From positions 62,001 to 126,000 of the forward strand of contig DAHUYW010000008.1 in NCBI GenBank assembly GCA_027306915.1: a DNA stretch of 64,000 bases, read 5' to 3'. This DNA is from Spirochaetales bacterium. Its GTDB lineage: Bacteria > Spirochaetota > Spirochaetia > DAHUYW01. Below the pieces are notes generated by a model. It saw only the letters and a list, made by a program, of their open reading frames with translations, was not told where the DNA came from and did no database searches. Below are positions 17,990 to 26,570 of the stretch, in pieces; the stretch's first letter is position 1, and every line of letters starts with the position of its first letter. The translations under genes and the position numbers were made by a program.

Positions 17990-20919
17990 TCGGTCCCTCC
18001 GATAAGCCTCTTGCCGGCAGCCGCCCATTCCGAGTTGGGGAAGTCTCTGACAAGCTGCTCGACGACGCGCTCCGCTCCGGATACGTCGCCTGCGCGCTTG
18101 GCCATCTCAGCCGCTCGGTACATCGATGAGGCGGTGAGGTCGGAGTCGCTGGGGTCCATCGTCGCCGCCTTGAGGAATTCGTTCGCAGCGCGCTTCAGAT
18201 CGCCCGCCTGCCTGTAATACTCCGCCACCAGATACTGGGCCTGCGCGGCGGAGGCGGGGTCCGCGGCGCTCTGCCCGATGACCTCGCGCAGGAGGGGCAA
18301 GGCCTGCTCCTGCTTTGCGCCGGGCTGCGCAAGGTAGATGCGGGCGAGCTCGATCGCCGCCTTTCTGCCGGCGGCGCTGTCGCGCCCCTGCGCGCCGATC
18401 GCCACCAGAAGCTCGGCCTCACGATCGGATCGACCGAGGAGGAGGTAACGGATCTTCGCCGCAGCGGCGTCAGCCGAGACTGCGGCCGCCTCCTTCGGGT
18501 AGACCGCGGAGAGCTCGTTGTAGAGATCGAGGGCCTGGCGCAAGTCACCGCGCTTCTCGTAGATGCGTGCGGTCCGCACCATAGCATCGGCGCGGAAGGA
18601 GCTGTCCTTGTAGGTGTCGATAAGCTTCTGCCATAGGAGGGCCGCGCCATAGTCTTCGCCCTGAGCGAGTGCCGACCTGCCTCCCCAGTACAGCGAAGCG
18701 TCCACCTCCTTCCCCTTGGGGTACCGAGTCCGGTAGAGGCTGAAGGCCCTTTCCGCCTCCGCGTATTTCCCGTCCTGATAGAAGAGGCCGCCCCGACGAT
18801 AAAGCGCGTCCTCGGCGAGCGGGCTCGCAGTATAGTCTGCGGCAAGCCGTTCATACGCCGCCGCGGCGTCGCTTGTCTTTCCCTCTTGGGCGAGGATGCC
18901 TGCATATTCGAAGAGCGCGTCTGCCGCGAAGAGCGAGGTCGGCCTCTCCACAAAGATGTCCTGAAATGCGAGAGCGGCCTGACCGTATCGCTTCTCGCCG
19001 GAAAGGCTCTTTGCGTACATGAAGCGCCCGCGATCTCGATCCTCCGAGCCGCGAGGAACGGCATTGGCGTACCTCAGGAACCACTGCTCTGAGGCGGTGA
19101 AGTCCGACTGGAGATAGGCGCACCACCCCGACAGATAGAGCGCCTGATCGACAAGGCTGTTGTCTGGATAGCGCGCGATGAGCTCCGAGAAGGCTGGTGC
19201 GGCGTCGGCGTACTCACCGAGACGGTAGAGCGCCCACCCTCGGTAGAAGAGGGTGTAGGGCTCGATCAGCGTCAGGTCGGCGCTCTTGAGGGCTGCGGCC
19301 GTCAAGACGGAAAGCGCTGCGACCGCGGGGCCATAGCTTTTCTGAGACACGAGCACCAGCCCCCTTAGGTATTGGAGAAGCAGGTAGGACGCCGGGTCGC
19401 TCTTCGCGAGGCTCGGGAAATCGGTTTGGATCTTTGCCTCTTGCGACAGCACCCCGACCCAGTCGTTCTGCTCGAAGAGTAGCTTCACCATGTCCACCCG
19501 CGCCTTGACGTCGTCGGGCGCCAAGGCCGCATACTCTCGCAGCGCCTCGATCGCGCGCCCGCCGTCGCCCAGGGCCTTGTACACATCGGCCTTCAGGCGG
19601 AGGAGCGGCGCGCTTTCGGTTTCCGCCTTGCCCGCCGCGCTGAGTGCGTCAATCGCCGAGAGGGACGCGGAGTAGTCGCCCGCCTTGTAGGCGGCAAGGG
19701 CATCGAGATAGCCCGACTTCGCGTAGTAGGCCGAGTCGGGATAGCTTGCGAGAAGCTCGGCGAACTCTCTCCTCGCGAGATCCCATCGCGAGAGTTGAAG
19801 GTAAAACCCTCCGAGCCGGTATAGCATGAGATCGCGATACTCGGTCGAGGCGACCGGGCTCTGCTTTCCCGGCCGAAGTGCGGAGGAAAGCGTATCGGCC
19901 GCCTGCTGGATCCGGCCACTCTTTGCCATGATCTCGGCCAGGTAGAGCGGATCGAGCGGGCTGACCGCCGCCCGGCCGCGGTCAGCCCAGACTCGTTCGA
20001 GGTAGGATTCGGCAGTCTCGTATTTGCCCCGGTCGTAGCTGTCGATGCCCGCGCGAAGCCAGAACTCCCGGAGAATGGCAGGCATGCTCGCGAGCGCGAC
20101 GTCTGCGGCGCTCACGACGTCGGTGAGCCTGCGCTCATCGCCCGAGGCCTGGTAGATAGAAAACAGGCGTTGAAAGGCGACACCGGCGACGTCGGGCTGG
20201 GCGCCCCGCAGACGGTCGTAGATCTCCGAGGCCTTCGCCCGCTCGCCCGTATTGTAGTAGGCCTCGGCTTCATACAGCAGAAGCCTGTCTCGCCATTGCG
20301 CAGGCATCTTGTCAATCGAGACCTTGTCGAGAAGCTCGACAACCCGAGTGTACCTCTTGTCCCGCAATTCGAGCGCGCATAGCTCGGCAAGCGGATAGGG
20401 AAGGCTCGTCGGATCGGGGGTCGCCTTCATCAGCCTTTCGAGCGTTGCGCGCTCTTCGTCGAAACGACCAAGCTCCCTCTCGGCCACCGACTTGTAGAGG
20501 AGGGCCTGCCGTACCAGGGTGGTGTCGCTTCCGCTCAAATAGGTATTGAACGAGTCGATAGCCGCGCTCCAGTCCGAAAGCTTGGAGTCGGAGAGTCCGA
20601 TCCAAAAGGGGACGTACGCCAGATAGCGAGTAAAGCTGTAGTGGACCGCGACAGACCTAAAGAGCGCCAAAGCCTCTCGGTATCTCGCGAGCTCGAAAAG
20701 GCAGACCGCCCGTCTGAACTGCGCATCGGGGACATACTGCGAGAGCGGATGCTCCTGGACGAGCTTCGTGTAGCGATCGAGGGCCAGCTCGTAGTCTCCG
20801 CTCTGGAATCTTCCCTCTCCCTCGAGAAAGAGCTGCCGGTCTTGAGTCTGGGCGTAAACCGCCAGCGTCGTGAGAAAGAGAGCGAGCGACAGCAATGCCG
20901 GCTTCATATCAGGTAACAT
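17986..20919 (-). CDS. Large exported TPR-repeat protein
   Basis: Protein of 977 residues with a signal peptide (MKPALLSLALFLTTLAVYAQ, from the internal Met at residue 5; that start would be 20907) followed by about twenty tetratricopeptide-like helical repeats over the whole length, for example GDYELALDRYTKLVQEHPLS, GEYADAAPAFSELIARYPDN and GKYAEAERAFSLYRTRYPKG. This superhelical scaffold is probably periplasmic. The repeats resemble those of YbgF/CpoB and BamD, which work with Tol/TonB machinery or barrel insertion. Neither candidate start has a good ribosome site. The stop overlaps the barrel gene. Function is inferred from context only. Confidence 0.8.
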   Translation of the reverse strand: MLPDMKPALLSLALFLTTLAVYAQTQDRQLFLEGEGRFQSGDYELALDRYTKLVQEHPLSQYVPDAQFRRAVCLFELARYREALALFRSVAVHYSFTRYLAYVPFWIGLSDSKLSDWSAAIDSFNTYLSGSDTTLVRQALLYKSVAERELGRFDEERATLERLMKATPDPTSLPYPLAELCALELRDKRYTRVVELLDKVSIDKMPAQWRDRLLLYEAEAYYNTGERAKASEIYDRLRGAQPDVAGVAFQRLFSIYQASGDERRLTDVVSAADVALASMPAILREFWLRAGIDSYDRGKYETAESYLERVWADRGRAAVSPLDPLYLAEIMAKSGRIQQAADTLSSALRPGKQSPVASTEYRDLMLYRLGGFYLQLSRWDLARREFAELLASYPDSAYYAKSGYLDALAAYKAGDYSASLSAIDALSAAGKAETESAPLLRLKADVYKALGDGGRAIEALREYAALAPDDVKARVDMVKLLFEQNDWVGVLSQEAKIQTDFPSLAKSDPASYLLLQYLRGLVLVSQKSYGPAVAALSVLTAAALKSADLTLIEPYTLFYRGWALYRLGEYADAAPAFSELIARYPDNSLVDQALYLSGWCAYLQSDFTASEQWFLRYANAVPRGSEDRDRGRFMYAKSLSGEKRYGQAALAFQDIFVERPTSLFAADALFEYAGILAQEGKTSDAAAAYERLAADYTASPLAEDALYRRGGLFYQDGKYAEAERAFSLYRTRYPKGKEVDASLYWGGRSALAQGEDYGAALLWQKLIDTYKDSSFRADAMVRTARIYEKRGDLRQALDLYNELSAVYPKEAAAVSADAAAAKIRYLLLGRSDREAELLVAIGAQGRDSAAGRKAAIELARIYLAQPGAKQEQALPLLREVIGQSAADPASAAQAQYLVAEYYRQAGDLKRAANEFLKAATMDPSDSDLTASSMYRAAEMAKRAGDVSGAERVVEQLVRDFPNSEWAAAGKRLIGGTE

Positions 20920-20934
20920 ACCACGTGCATGTAG

Positions 20935-22221
20935 TTAATCAATCTTAGGTGGGGAGAAGTTACGGCTTGCCCGAATTCGTTCGAGACATATCGCATTGTC
21001 GGGATAACGGTGGAGAAGGGACTCTATTCCGGTCTCGTGATTGCGCTCCATGACCGAAACCGTAAACTTACCGTCGGGCGCGAAGTAGGGGAACAGCGCT
21101 ATGACGTGCGAATGCTGCCGGACTCCTGGGTAATCCGGAAGCTCATGATTGAGGGAGCCGAGATAGAAGTAGCCCGGGTGCCGAACCGCGAGCGCATAGA
21201 GGACAAACCGCAGATCCGCAAGCGGGTATCCCTCATCCGGAACGTAGCGGAGAAAAGGCACCGAGCGAACGTCGCTATGATCGGGACCAGCATCGGGATC
21301 GGAAAGCCGGTCGATGGCCATGGCGAGATTTCGAGTCCAATCAAGACCGAAGTAAGGATCGAGCCCTTCGAGCGACGCCATCTTCACGGTGGAGCGTCGG
21401 ACAGGGTGCTTTTCCTTCAGCATCTCGATACTCAAGAGGCGGCCGGTACGGGGATAGTAGAGCCCGTCGACTATCCACTTGTCGAAACCGCTGCAGTTGA
21501 ATCCCCCGTGATGCAGGTCTTCCAGGGATTGGATGGAGACGAACTTGCCGGAGGAATCCATCGCCCCGTCTTCATGGTCGGGAAGGGGCAGGCGGGCGCG
21601 CAAGGTGTTCACCATGCCTTCTATGACTGAGTCCTCGGGAAGAGGCGGGCGTGGCAAGGCCAACCCCCACTGTACGCTTTCTCGGGTAGCATCGATAACC
21701 TTCGAAAAGGGATCGGTCAATAGCCTATCGAACTCGATGGGTACCACGATGTTTCGGTAGGCGGGGAAGCCATAGAGATAGAGGTCCATGCGGGTGCGCT
21801 CCCCGTTGGGGAAGAGCCGCACGAAGCTGCCGGGATCGCCGTTCAAGAAGACCTTGGCTTGAGCGAAGGAACCGTTGCGTAAAGAGCGTTTGATCACCCA
21901 GCTTCCTTCGTTCTCGATCGCGAAGCTCGAGCCCTGCTGATTGATGAAGAGAAGGTAGAAATCGTCGCCTTCCGTGAGCACCCGGAACTGAACGCTCAGA
22001 CCGGTGCCGACCTCGTGATAGATTCCAGTCGGCGCGTCTACGGCCTCGAAGGCGGGCGCGCGGATCGTATCGGCAAGCTGTTTCCTGACCGCATCGTTTT
22101 CGGGGAAGAGGCCTTCGCCCGACATCCCAGAGGGAGCCTCCTGGGCAGCGGGATTCACGGCGACTGACGCGAGGGCTAGGATGCCGGCCAGCAGTCTCAG
22201 TTTTCCGGCTGACAGTCTCAT
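20935..22221 (-). CDS. Exported protein with probable NlpC/P60-like (papain-fold) domain
   Basis: Protein of 428 residues with a signal peptide (about 1-26). I do not recognise a named family. The middle contains HHGGFNCSGFDKWIVDG, which has the catalytic-cysteine pattern of NlpC/P60 amidases (xCSGF), and downstream QHSHVIALFPYF with DGKFTVSVMERN fits their histidine strand. A peptidoglycan hydrolase or binding role is therefore an inference. It heads the run that continues into the TPR, barrel and TonB genes, with a gap of only 15 bases to the next gene. The ATG has no Shine-Dalgarno and sits at the predicted transcription start, suggesting a leaderless message. A longer in-frame reading to 22338 would place the signal peptide internally and is rejected. 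Confidence 0.7.
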   Translation of the reverse strand: MRLSAGKLRLLAGILALASVAVNPAAQEAPSGMSGEGLFPENDAVRKQLADTIRAPAFEAVDAPTGIYHEVGTGLSVQFRVLTEGDDFYLLFINQQGSSFAIENEGSWVIKRSLRNGSFAQAKVFLNGDPGSFVRLFPNGERTRMDLYLYGFPAYRNIVVPIEFDRLLTDPFSKVIDATRESVQWGLALPRPPLPEDSVIEGMVNTLRARLPLPDHEDGAMDSSGKFVSIQSLEDLHHGGFNCSGFDKWIVDGLYYPRTGRLLSIEMLKEKHPVRRSTVKMASLEGLDPYFGLDWTRNLAMAIDRLSDPDAGPDHSDVRSVPFLRYVPDEGYPLADLRFVLYALAVRHPGYFYLGSLNHELPDYPGVRQHSHVIALFPYFAPDGKFTVSVMERNHETGIESLLHRYPDNAICLERIRASRNFSPPKID

Positions 22222-22228
22222 CGAAGAG

Positions 22229-22257
22229 AGTATCGGCGCGTCGGACCGGAGGTTCAA
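22229..22257 (-). promoter_or_regulatory. Promoter of the TPR-barrel-TonB run
   Basis: -35 TTGAAC at 22257-22252, 17-base spacer, -10 GATACT at 22234-22229. Transcription would begin at about 22222, next to the ATG at 22221. The rest of the 168-base gap to der holds GC-rich sequence without other clear signals. Confidence 0.55.
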
Positions 22258-22389
22258 GACTTCAGCCGGCGACTGCCCGGGCCCCGGAAAAGGGAAGATG
22301 GTTCGGCCGTGGGTGCTCAGGCGGAAGCTTGCGTGCACGCGGCGCGAGCGGCGCAGGCTGAGCTCCGGCTCGCCGCGGCCCTCCGGCTA

Positions 22390-23838
22390 TCACTCCCGTT
22401 CGCGTAGCTCGATCTCGATAGGAACGTGCGCCATGCCGAACTCTTTGCGCAGGTTGTTCCGGAGGTATTCTACCCAGCTCGATGGAAAGCCCTTGCGGCG
22501 GTTCACGAAAAGTAGGAAGCGCAATGGTAGGATGCCAATCTGGGTGAGGTAGCGCGCCCGGAAGCTCGCCTGGCTTGAGCTGTGGGGGAGGTAGCGATCG
22601 TTCCAACGCTTGAGCGCCTGGTTGAGCTTTGGGGTGTCGATCCGCCGGTTCAGCTCGCGCCAGACCTGCGCAATCGTCTGAAGAAGGCTCGGGATACCGT
22701 CGCCGGTGAGCGCAGAGATCGGAACGACCGGCGCGAAATCGAGGGCGGGGAAGTAGAACCTGATGCGATCGGTCATGGCCACCCGCATGTTGGGAACAGG
22801 CGACAGCATATCCCACTTGTTGAGGACCAGGATAATTCCCCTCCCGCGGCGTGCGGCCAGCGAGGCGATCTTCTTGTCCTGATCGGTCACGCTCTCTACC
22901 GAGTCGATCACGAGAAGAACCACTGCTGCCTCCTCAATGCTCCGGATGGCCCGATTCACCGAGTAGTATTCCAGCCGTTCCTCGACCCGGCTCTTTCGCC
23001 TGATCCCGGCAGTGTCGAGCAGACGCACGGTGAGGCCGCCGTGAACGAAACCTCCCTCGATGACGTCGCGCGTGGTTCCCGGAACCGGCGAAACGATGGA
23101 TCGCTCGGAGCCGGAAAGGCGGTTCATGAGGGTCGACTTGCCGGTGTTCGGCTTGCCGAGGATAGCGACCGACAGCTCGTTTTCCACCGCCCGCCTGACG
23201 GTCGCTGCGCCGCCTCCCGCCGCCTCGCCGCCCGCTATTCCGACCGCCGATCCTGCTGCCGCCTCGCCGCCAGCGACTCCGCCCTCACCGGCCGCAGCCT
23301 CCTCGCCGCCCGTCGTGCCGGGCTCCGTAGCCGCAGCTTCCGCGATGAGCTCGAGCAGCTCGCTTAGGTTTCGCCCGTGCTCCGCGGAGACCCCCACCAC
23401 CCTTCGGAAGCCGTGGCGGTAGAAGTTCCAGACCTGATCGTCGCGATTCGAGTCGTCAACCTTGTTGACCACGAGAATCAGCCGGGCGGCGTAGGGTCGC
23501 AGGAGCTCCATGAAGGCCTCATCCTCCGGCGTCAGCGCGGTTACGTCGACCACGAGAAGAATGAGGCTTGCGCGCTCGATCGCATCGAGGCTCCGATGCA
23601 CGACGATGTCGTCGAGCTCCTGGCCCCGGTCGAGCTTGAAGCCGCCCGTATCGATGAGGTGGTACGCGCGCCCCTCGATCGTGCAGTCGGCTTCGACGGG
23701 ATCGCGGGTAACCCCCGGGGTAGGATCGGTGATTGCGCGTCGTCTGCCGATCACTCGATTAAAAAGGGTCGACTTCCCGACGTTCGGACGGCCGACGATG
23801 ACCACCGTAGATTGTGCGGAGGAGCTTGTTTTGTTCAT
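22390..23838 (-). CDS. der: Ribosome biogenesis GTPase Der (EngA), tandem G domains
   Basis: Essential GTPase for maturation of the 50S subunit, 482 residues. The first G domain has GRPNVGKST (about 16-24), the switch/G3 DTGG and NKVD. The second has GKPNTGKST (about 225), DTAG and NKWD. The C-terminal KH-like domain follows. Between the two G domains lies a Gly/Ala/Glu-rich low-complexity insert of about 45 residues (about 172-217) that is much longer than the usual short acidic linker. It lies 10 bases after ptsI and is probably cotranscribed. No strong ribosome site was found. Confidence 0.96.
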   Translation of the reverse strand: MNKTSSSAQSTVVIVGRPNVGKSTLFNRVIGRRRAITDPTPGVTRDPVEADCTIEGRAYHLIDTGGFKLDRGQELDDIVVHRSLDAIERASLILLVVDVTALTPEDEAFMELLRPYAARLILVVNKVDDSNRDDQVWNFYRHGFRRVVGVSAEHGRNLSELLELIAEAAATEPGTTGGEEAAAGEGGVAGGEAAAGSAVGIAGGEAAGGGAATVRRAVENELSVAILGKPNTGKSTLMNRLSGSERSIVSPVPGTTRDVIEGGFVHGGLTVRLLDTAGIRRKSRVEERLEYYSVNRAIRSIEEAAVVLLVIDSVESVTDQDKKIASLAARRGRGIILVLNKWDMLSPVPNMRVAMTDRIRFYFPALDFAPVVPISALTGDGIPSLLQTIAQVWRELNRRIDTPKLNQALKRWNDRYLPHSSSQASFRARYLTQIGILPLRFLLFVNRRKGFPSSWVEYLRNNLRKEFGMAHVPIEIELRERE

Positions 23839-23848
23839 TGTTGCTCTA

Positions 23849-25591
23849 TCAGCGGGCCGAGAGATTGAAGCGCCCGCTCATCCATTCTTGGACGTGACGG
23901 CCGACATCGGTATAGCTGTCCATTCCCATGATCGTCTTGACCATCTCGACGGCCTCGCTCATCGTCACCGCGCGGATGATCTCCTTGACCTCCGGGATTC
24001 GCGCTGCGCTCATGCTGAAGGTATCGAGTCCGAGACCGAGAAGCACTACCGTGGCCAGCGGGTCGCCGGCCATCTCGCCGCACATGCTCACAGGGATGCT
24101 CGCAGCGTGGGCGTGCTCGATGATGATCTTGATGAGTCTCAAGACCCCCGGATGGAACGGTTCGTAGAGATAGGCGATCCGCTCGTTTCCGCGGTCGACG
24201 GCAATGGTATATTGGATGAGATCGTTGGTTCCGATCGAAAAGAAGTCGACCTTGCGCGCGAGGACGTCGGCGGTGAGCGCCGCGGAGGGGATCTCGATCA
24301 TGATGCCGATCCGCGTGCTCTCGTTGAAGGCCATTCCCTTTCTTCGCAGCTCATCCTTCGCTTGCTCAAGGACCTCGAGTACCTTACCGAGCTCCTCGAC
24401 GCCGGAGATCATTGGAAACATGATGCGCAGATCACCATGTGTCGATGCGCGCAGCAGAGCGCGCAGCTGGACCTTGAAGAGCTCCACCTCGGAGAGGCAG
24501 AAGCGAACCGCGCGCCAGCCGAGGATCGGATTCTTCTCTCCGTGGAGGGGAAGATCGGGCAGGATCTTGTCTCCGCCGAGGTCGAGGGTACGGATGGTCA
24601 CCGGCGCGCCCTTCATCGCGTCGATGACGCCGCTGTAGGCCTCATACTGCACCTGCTCCGAGGGAAAGTCTCCCGGTTTCAGAAAAAGAAACTCCGAGCG
24701 ATAGAGCCCGATTCCGTCAGCCCCGTGCGCGAGCGCCACCTCGGTCTCCTCGGGAACCTCGATGTTGGCCTTGAGCCGAATAAGCTTTCCGTCTCGCGTC
24801 TCGGCGGGAAGCTTGTTGAGAACGAGAAGACGCGCCCAGCGCTTGTGCCATTCCTTCGAAAGACGCAGGTAGTGGTCGCGGGTCTTCGCGTCGGGATCGA
24901 CGATGACAACCCCGGCGTTCCCATCCACGATGATCTCTTCGCCCGCGTGCACGTTTCGCGTGATATCGGAGAGCCCAAGGACCGCCGCAATCTCGAAGGA
25001 TCGAGCGAGGATGGCGGTGTGCGATGTCTTGGCCCCTCCATCCATCGCAATCGCCTTCACCATGCGCTTGTTCATGAGAAGGGTGTCGGAGGGAAGCAGA
25101 TTTCGGGTAACCAGGACCACTTCCTCCGATAGCTCGGCAAGCGAAACCTTCTCGCGCTCGAGCAGGTGATTCAGAATGCGGCGGGCTACGTCGTGAATGT
25201 CGATCGCCCGCTCCCGCAGGTATTGATCCTCCGAGGCTTCGAGCTGCCCGACCATGCCCCCGACAACCTCGTACATGGCCCATTCGGCGTTTGCGCGCTC
25301 CTGCCTTACCCTTCCTTCCACTTGGGAGCCGAACTCCGGATCCGAGAGCATGAGTAGATGGGCGTCGAGAAAACGCCTTCCATCGCTTCCCATGGTGTCG
25401 GCGGTCTGCACCCGTAGGGCTTCGACCTCGGAGACCGCCCGGTCTCGTGCGCTCTGAAAGCGTGTGATTTCCGAATCCACCTGCAGAACGGAAACGGTAT
25501 AATGCGGGACTTGCGGCCTGTCATCGAGGTAGAGGAACGCCTTGCCGACGACGATTCCCGGCGAAACCGATATTCCTCTAAGCTCTTTCAT
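23849..25591 (-). CDS. ptsI: Phosphoenolpyruvate-protein phosphotransferase (PTS enzyme I)
   Basis: Transfers phosphate from phosphoenolpyruvate to HPr, the first step of sugar PTS or of PTS-based regulation. It has 580 residues, typical. The phosphohistidine is His191 in DGGAKTSHTAI. The PEP-binding barrel includes IMFPMISGVEEL, SIGTNDLIQYTIAVDR and the catalytic cysteine in VSMCGEMAGDP. HPr and any sugar-specific EII are not in the window, so a regulatory or shared role cannot be separated. The predicted transcript starts only about 5 bases before the ATG and no ribosome site is present, so the message may be almost leaderless. It is followed by der. Confidence 0.96.
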   Translation of the reverse strand: MKELRGISVSPGIVVGKAFLYLDDRPQVPHYTVSVLQVDSEITRFQSARDRAVSEVEALRVQTADTMGSDGRRFLDAHLLMLSDPEFGSQVEGRVRQERANAEWAMYEVVGGMVGQLEASEDQYLRERAIDIHDVARRILNHLLEREKVSLAELSEEVVLVTRNLLPSDTLLMNKRMVKAIAMDGGAKTSHTAILARSFEIAAVLGLSDITRNVHAGEEIIVDGNAGVVIVDPDAKTRDHYLRLSKEWHKRWARLLVLNKLPAETRDGKLIRLKANIEVPEETEVALAHGADGIGLYRSEFLFLKPGDFPSEQVQYEAYSGVIDAMKGAPVTIRTLDLGGDKILPDLPLHGEKNPILGWRAVRFCLSEVELFKVQLRALLRASTHGDLRIMFPMISGVEELGKVLEVLEQAKDELRRKGMAFNESTRIGIMIEIPSAALTADVLARKVDFFSIGTNDLIQYTIAVDRGNERIAYLYEPFHPGVLRLIKIIIEHAHAASIPVSMCGEMAGDPLATVVLLGLGLDTFSMSAARIPEVKEIIRAVTMSEAVEMVKTIMGMDSYTDVGRHVQEWMSGRFNLSAR

Positions 25592-25602
25592 CCGTAGAAT
25601 AG

Positions 25603-25631
25603 ACTATAATTCCTTTCGTGGTCGGTGTAAA
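25603..25631 (-). promoter_or_regulatory. ptsI promoter
   Basis: -35 TTTACA at 25631-25626, 17-base spacer, -10 TATAGT at 25608-25603. Predicted start of transcription is near 25596. The TATAAT at 25605-25610 on the other strand has no matching -35, so a promoter for the divergent gene is not claimed. Confidence 0.55.
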
Positions 25632-25685
25632 GGCGCGCGCCCGTAATCCCTCGCCGTGGTTCTGCCGAAAAGAGGGGTAGTGACC

Positions 25686-26567
25686 ATGAAAAAACGGCGC
25701 TCCCCCATCGGATGTCTCTTCTGGATAGCCCTCATTCTGCTCGCCGTTGTGATCTTTGTCTTCAACCGGACGCGCTTCGAGACCGCCCTGAAAAAGACCG
25801 GTCTGGAGAATCTCGTCACAAGGAGCGCGCCCAAAGAGCCGCCGGTTTCCAGTGCCCCGTCGAGCCCCCTTGGAGGAAATCCCGCCGTCAAAGAGAAGGG
25901 AGGCGGCCGCCCGGCGCCTTCGGGTGCGACCCCGGGAGGACAGACCTCTGCGACAAGCGGCCGGGGAGGCTCGACCCTCCCCGCTCCAAGCGGCGGCGGA
26001 GCTGCACCGCCGAGCCAAGGCCCGCCTCCTTCGGGCCCCGAGGTTTCTGGCCGAAGCGGCGGACGGGTCACGGGCAGCCAACCAGGCCGAGTCTCGGGGC
26101 AGAGTGCGGTGGCCGGCACGCCTTCGAGAGAGCACAGGATCCGCCAATCGGTCCTCTATTACATCCGAGTCTCAAGCGACGGCACTCCGATGCTCCAATC
26201 CATCACCCGAGAGGTTTCCTACAACGACTCCCCCCTCACCGACACGCTCCGCTCGCTCCTCCGCGCCCTCCCGGACCGCGAAGCCAAAGAGGGACTCGTC
26301 TCGCTCATTCCCTCAGGCACCGAGCTCCTCGGGGTTGCGGTGAAGGACGGGACGGCCTTCATCGACTTCAACGACCGCTTTCGCTTTAATTCGCTCGGCG
26401 CGGAGGGCTTCCGGGCCGAGCTCCAGCAGGTGGTCTACACCGCGACGCAATTCCCTTCCGTAGACCGGGTGCAGATCCTCATTGGCGGGCAGGTTCACCG
26501 CTACCTGGGCCCCGAGGGGATGGCCATCGACAGGCCGCTCACGCGTTCCACCTTCGGCGAAGGGTAG
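25686..26567 (+). CDS. GerMN-domain membrane protein
   Basis: Protein of 293 residues: a short basic N-terminus, one transmembrane helix (about 9-26, CLFWIALILLAVVIFVF), a Pro/Gly/Ser-rich low-complexity stretch (about 50-145), and a C-terminal GerMN domain (about 150-280, with NDSPLTDTLRSLLRALP, FIDFNDRFRFNSLG and TQFPSVDRVQILIGG). GerMN occurs in spore GerM but also in non-sporulating bacteria, where it is linked to the cell envelope; sporulation is not implied here. The start has GAGGGG about 8 bases upstream, preferred over an in-frame codon at 25656. The gene converges on tlyA, leaving 3 bases between stops. Confidence 0.82.
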   Translation: MKKRRSPIGCLFWIALILLAVVIFVFNRTRFETALKKTGLENLVTRSAPKEPPVSSAPSSPLGGNPAVKEKGGGRPAPSGATPGGQTSATSGRGGSTLPAPSGGGAAPPSQGPPPSGPEVSGRSGGRVTGSQPGRVSGQSAVAGTPSREHRIRQSVLYYIRVSSDGTPMLQSITREVSYNDSPLTDTLRSLLRALPDREAKEGLVSLIPSGTELLGVAVKDGTAFIDFNDRFRFNSLGAEGFRAELQQVVYTATQFPSVDRVQILIGGQVHRYLGPEGMAIDRPLTRSTFGEG

Positions 26568-26570
26568 GCG

